In this document: one piece after another, positions 62,555 through 64,000 of the stretch
Position numbering within the stretch: the stretch's first letter is position 1
Layout: each line of letters starts with the position of its first letter
Source of the DNA: Paraburkholderia terricola
GTDB taxonomy: Bacteria; Pseudomonadota; Gammaproteobacteria; Burkholderiales; Burkholderiaceae
Assembly: GCF_900142195.1 (NCBI RefSeq)
Contig: NZ_FRAB01000005.1
Span: forward strand, 62,001 to 126,000
Reading direction: 5' to 3'
Length of the DNA: 64,000 nt
The notes under the pieces: model-generated
What the model was told of the DNA's origin: nothing
Seen by the model: the letters and a program-made list of their open reading frames with translations, nothing else
Databases searched by the model: none
Made by a program: the position numbers and the translations under genes

Positions 62555-62631
62555 CGCGGGGTGGAGCAGTCTGGGAGCTCGTCGGGCTCATAACCCTAAG
62601 GTCACAGGCTCAAATCCAGTCCCCGCAACCG
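62555..62631 (+). tRNA. Initiator tRNA-fMet(CAU)-like gene, partly degenerate
   Basis: The sequence has acceptor CGCGGGG/CCCCGCA with the unpaired C1-A72 typical of initiators, D-arm GAGC/GCTC, anticodon loop CTCATAA (CAU), the three G-C pairs GGG/CCC of the anticodon stem, and T-loop CTCAAAT. Deviations: one mismatch in the anticodon stem (C opposite T), one in the T stem (A opposite A), and ACCG instead of ACCA at the end. It may be an island-borne functional tRNA or a decaying copy. Confidence 0.75.
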
Positions 62632-62711
62632 ACAACGTAGTCCGCTGAGCGAAAACCAGCGGGCCTTTGCTTATGTCTACAATGCGTCTTCCTTCAACGT
62701 GGAGACCATAA

Positions 62712-63152
62712 ATGAGCAGATACGCAAATTTTCTTGGGCGAGTGTCTAAAGCCGCTGAGAATCAGCAGCAAAATCAGGCAGAGGTGGACGCGGCAGTCGT
62801 TGCCTTTGCGGGCAGCCTAACTTCGCGATGGGGCGTGCCGGGTAGCGCTGTATTTGCTTTTCGGGACGGGAATGGCGTACTTGTTGCAGATCAGGCCGTG
62901 CCTCTCGACAATTTGAAGGCGGCAGACTACACGCTGATGGCCTCCTTCCCGGTCGCCGGAGCAACAACGGTTTATATCCACGTTTCATTCAAGCTCACTG
63001 CGGACGGCGTAAAGGTTGCGGTCGAGGGCGCCGAACACCCGAGGATGATCGGCTTTAAGTCTGGGTTCAACTTCGAGGGCGCTATCGAGGCGGTAGAGGA
63101 TGCGGTCGAAGCGAAGGTTGCCGCTTTCGAGAAGCAGGTTCGCTTGAGTTAA
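62712..63152 (+). CDS. Hypothetical protein with a GLQxFDxxG-like segment
   Basis: A 146-residue protein; GGAG eight bases before the ATG. Residues about 40-70 (GSAVFAFRDGNGVLVADQAV, PLDNL) resemble the domain start in the phage-like proteins at 57180 and 57485. The C-terminus is a helix rich in Glu and Val (GAIEAVEDAVEAKVAAFEKQ). Function unknown. Confidence 0.65.
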   Translation: MSRYANFLGRVSKAAENQQQNQAEVDAAVVAFAGSLTSRWGVPGSAVFAFRDGNGVLVADQAVPLDNLKAADYTLMASFPVAGATTVYIHVSFKLTADGVKVAVEGAEHPRMIGFKSGFNFEGAIEAVEDAVEAKVAAFEKQVRLS

Positions 63153-63171
63153 GCCCCCCCGACGACGAGGT

Positions 63172-63204
63172 AAGCCCGGCATGAATAGTTCCTGCCGGGC
63201 TTTG
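63172..63204 (+). terminator. Terminator after the 62712 gene
   Basis: A 10-bp perfect stem (AAGCCCGGCA at 63172-63181, TGCCGGGCTT at 63193-63202) followed by TG, 20 bp after the stop. Short T tract. Confidence 0.75.
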
Positions 63205-63639
63205 TCAGTAAACCAAACGACGACAGCAACCTCCAACCTGCTGTGCTTCGACTGCCAAACGATCAAGACAGCAAGCGAAGCGAAAGGAAGATCAGCAGCA
63301 GGCGCGGTGTAGTGGGCTGCTTAGCGATGGGTTCGACGACGTGCATCAGGCGCAGCGCGGCAGGCCGTCACAGCCCCGCCCGGCGCGCCGCAGCAGCGTC
63401 GAGGGGTGGGGGCGTCAAAACTCTGGCGTTCCGCATGGCGGGAAACCGACCGTTCCCGCACGCGCAGAAAATTTTCCCTTTGACGATTTTGTTAAAGACT
63501 TTAACAAACAGGGAAATCGCTCAAAACCAAGCCACATAGGGCGTTGAGTCTGGCAGGTACGTGAGCAACGTGTTAATGAACTATGGGCAGCGCCACGCCA
63601 TTAACATCGCGGCCTACGAGTCCGCTGGCGGCAAATAAA
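63205..63639. other. Non-coding stretch with one strong palindrome
   Basis: No supportable gene in about 430 bp. It holds a perfect dyad at 63488-63508 (TTTGTTAAAG-A-CTTTAACAAA), AT-rich against a GC-rich background, which looks like an operator. Confidence 0.5.
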
Positions 63640-63670
63640 AAAGCCCCACTGACGCAGCGGGGCTTTCTTT
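63640..63670. terminator. Bidirectional terminator
   Basis: Stem AAAGCCCC (63640-63647) with GGGGCTTT (63659-63666), A-rich on the left and TTTCTTT on the right. It ends the leftward gene that runs in from the right edge. Confidence 0.8.
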
Positions 63671-63689
63671 GTGGCTCAAGCACTCAAAT

Positions 63690-64000
63690 TTACGCGGTCA
63701 ACGCTTCGCGACGGACCTTAACGATATTGGGCACGTACGCATCCTTCTCTTCAAGGCCTAAGCGGCTGTAGACGGACCCACCGATACCAGGCTCTACGAT
63801 CTCTCCTGATTTTTGATCATCAATCGCGAACGTAAAGAACTCGAAGCGATTAGCAACGTCCGGCGCGAACTCCGAGGCCAACCGTTCCCGCGAGCCTTTG
63901 AACATAACGGGCGCGGCAACGAACACTCTTTCTGGCTCGATGTCATCAATGAGCGACGAAAGATTGGTTTTCACGACGCACGCGCCAGATATGATCGACT
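63690..64000 (-). CDS. C-terminal part of an unknown protein (gene runs off the window)
   Basis: The frame stays open from 63690 to the right edge. The visible 100 or so residues include IISGACVVKTNLSSLIDDIE, PERVFVAAPVMFKGSRERLA and GIGGSVYSRLGLEEKDAYVP. The strand (ACVVKTN, ERVFVAAPVM) resembles the core of phosphoribosyltransferase-like proteins, but only loosely. A GTG at 63974 could start a short protein; the conserved-looking residues upstream argue for a longer gene. Confidence 0.6.
   Translation of the reverse strand, partial: SIISGACVVKTNLSSLIDDIEPERVFVAAPVMFKGSRERLASEFAPDVANRFEFFTFAIDDQKSGEIVEPGIGGSVYSRLGLEEKDAYVPNIVKVRREALTA

Larger units (their letters stand above)
48978..64000. 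mobile_element. Integrative element in tRNA-Arg(CCG), right end outside the window
   Basis: Starts at the tRNA junction and includes a tyrosine integrase, AlpA-like regulator, primase-helicase with an iteron cluster, phage-like proteins, a KAP NTPase and a tRNA-fMet-like gene. No second copy of the 45-base tRNA core is found up to 64,000, so the element is at least 15 kb and continues to the right. No terminase, portal or capsid gene is visible, which points to a satellite-like or plasmid-like island rather than a full prophage. Confidence 0.85.

Noticed and set aside
63561..63638. GTG-started 25-codon frame ending just before the terminator
   Set aside because: Too short; no family or ribosome-site support strong enough.

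Overview
The window is GC-rich betaproteobacterial chromosome, most likely Burkholderiaceae (Paraburkholderia/Burkholderia type). This rests on gene order and protein style: flgM-flgN, fliA-flhG-flhF, flhA-flhB, cheZ-Y-B-D-R-tar-W-A, motBA and flhCD in one long block, a 100-residue H-NS with a short C-terminal DNA-binding motif, and the DUF2844/DUF3443 pair. The species cannot be fixed from the sequence alone.

Layout. (1) 1-5 kb: flgE (cut by the window edge), flgD, flgC and flgB leftward; flgA, flgM and flgN rightward. (2) 5.3-5.9 kb: a HicA/HicB toxin-antitoxin pair inserted inside the motility region. (3) 5.9-13.2 kb: fliA, flhG, flhF, then flhA-flhB, all leftward and split by a terminator between flhA and flhF. 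(4) 13.2-15.5 kb: a 21/22-bp tandem repeat array and two envelope proteins of unknown function. (5) 15.8-28.7 kb: the chemotaxis and motor operon, headed by flhDC and by a sigma-28 promoter before motA; four tandem RNA-like hairpins sit between cheB and cheY. (6) 29.4-37.3 kb: housekeeping and miscellaneous genes (glycosyltransferase, H-NS, aquaporin Z, HAD phosphatase, BadF-type kinase, tag, a frameshifted gene, rpsU, aldo/keto reductase). (7) 37.5-45.3 kb: fliC with a sigma-28 promoter, fliD, fliT, then a probable flagellin glycosylation cassette (TPR/O-GlcNAc-transferase-like protein, sugar aminotransferase, NeuD-type acetyltransferase). (8) 45.5-48.7 kb: a HAD lipoprotein, then a two-gene unit that looks like an orphan type III effector with its CesT-like chaperone, preceded by a TTCG-N16-TTCG (hrpII-type) box.

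(9) From 48,978 to beyond the right edge lies an integrative element inserted in a tRNA-Arg(CCG) gene. Only the 3' half of the tRNA remains at 48,933-48,977, next to a tyrosine integrase. The element carries an AlpA-like regulator, a PC4/p15-like protein, a small HTH protein, a translationally coupled run of small genes leading into a PriCT-2/Toprim/DUF927 primase-helicase, and then 13 GGTTAC/GTAACC hexamers in alternating orientation blocks, which look like a replication origin. Further right are phage-like virion-associated proteins sharing one repeated domain, a lipoprotein, a KAP P-loop NTPase (possible phage defence), an initiator-tRNA-like gene and a truncated gene at the edge. The tRNA's other junction is not in the window.

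How it works together: FlhDC is the expected master regulator. FliA (sigma-28) and its anti-sigma factor FlgM control late genes, and three good sigma-28 promoters (flgM, motA, fliC) are visible. FlhF/FlhG set flagellar site and number, FlhA/FlhB/FlgN/FliT serve export, and the Che proteins control the MotAB motor through CheY.
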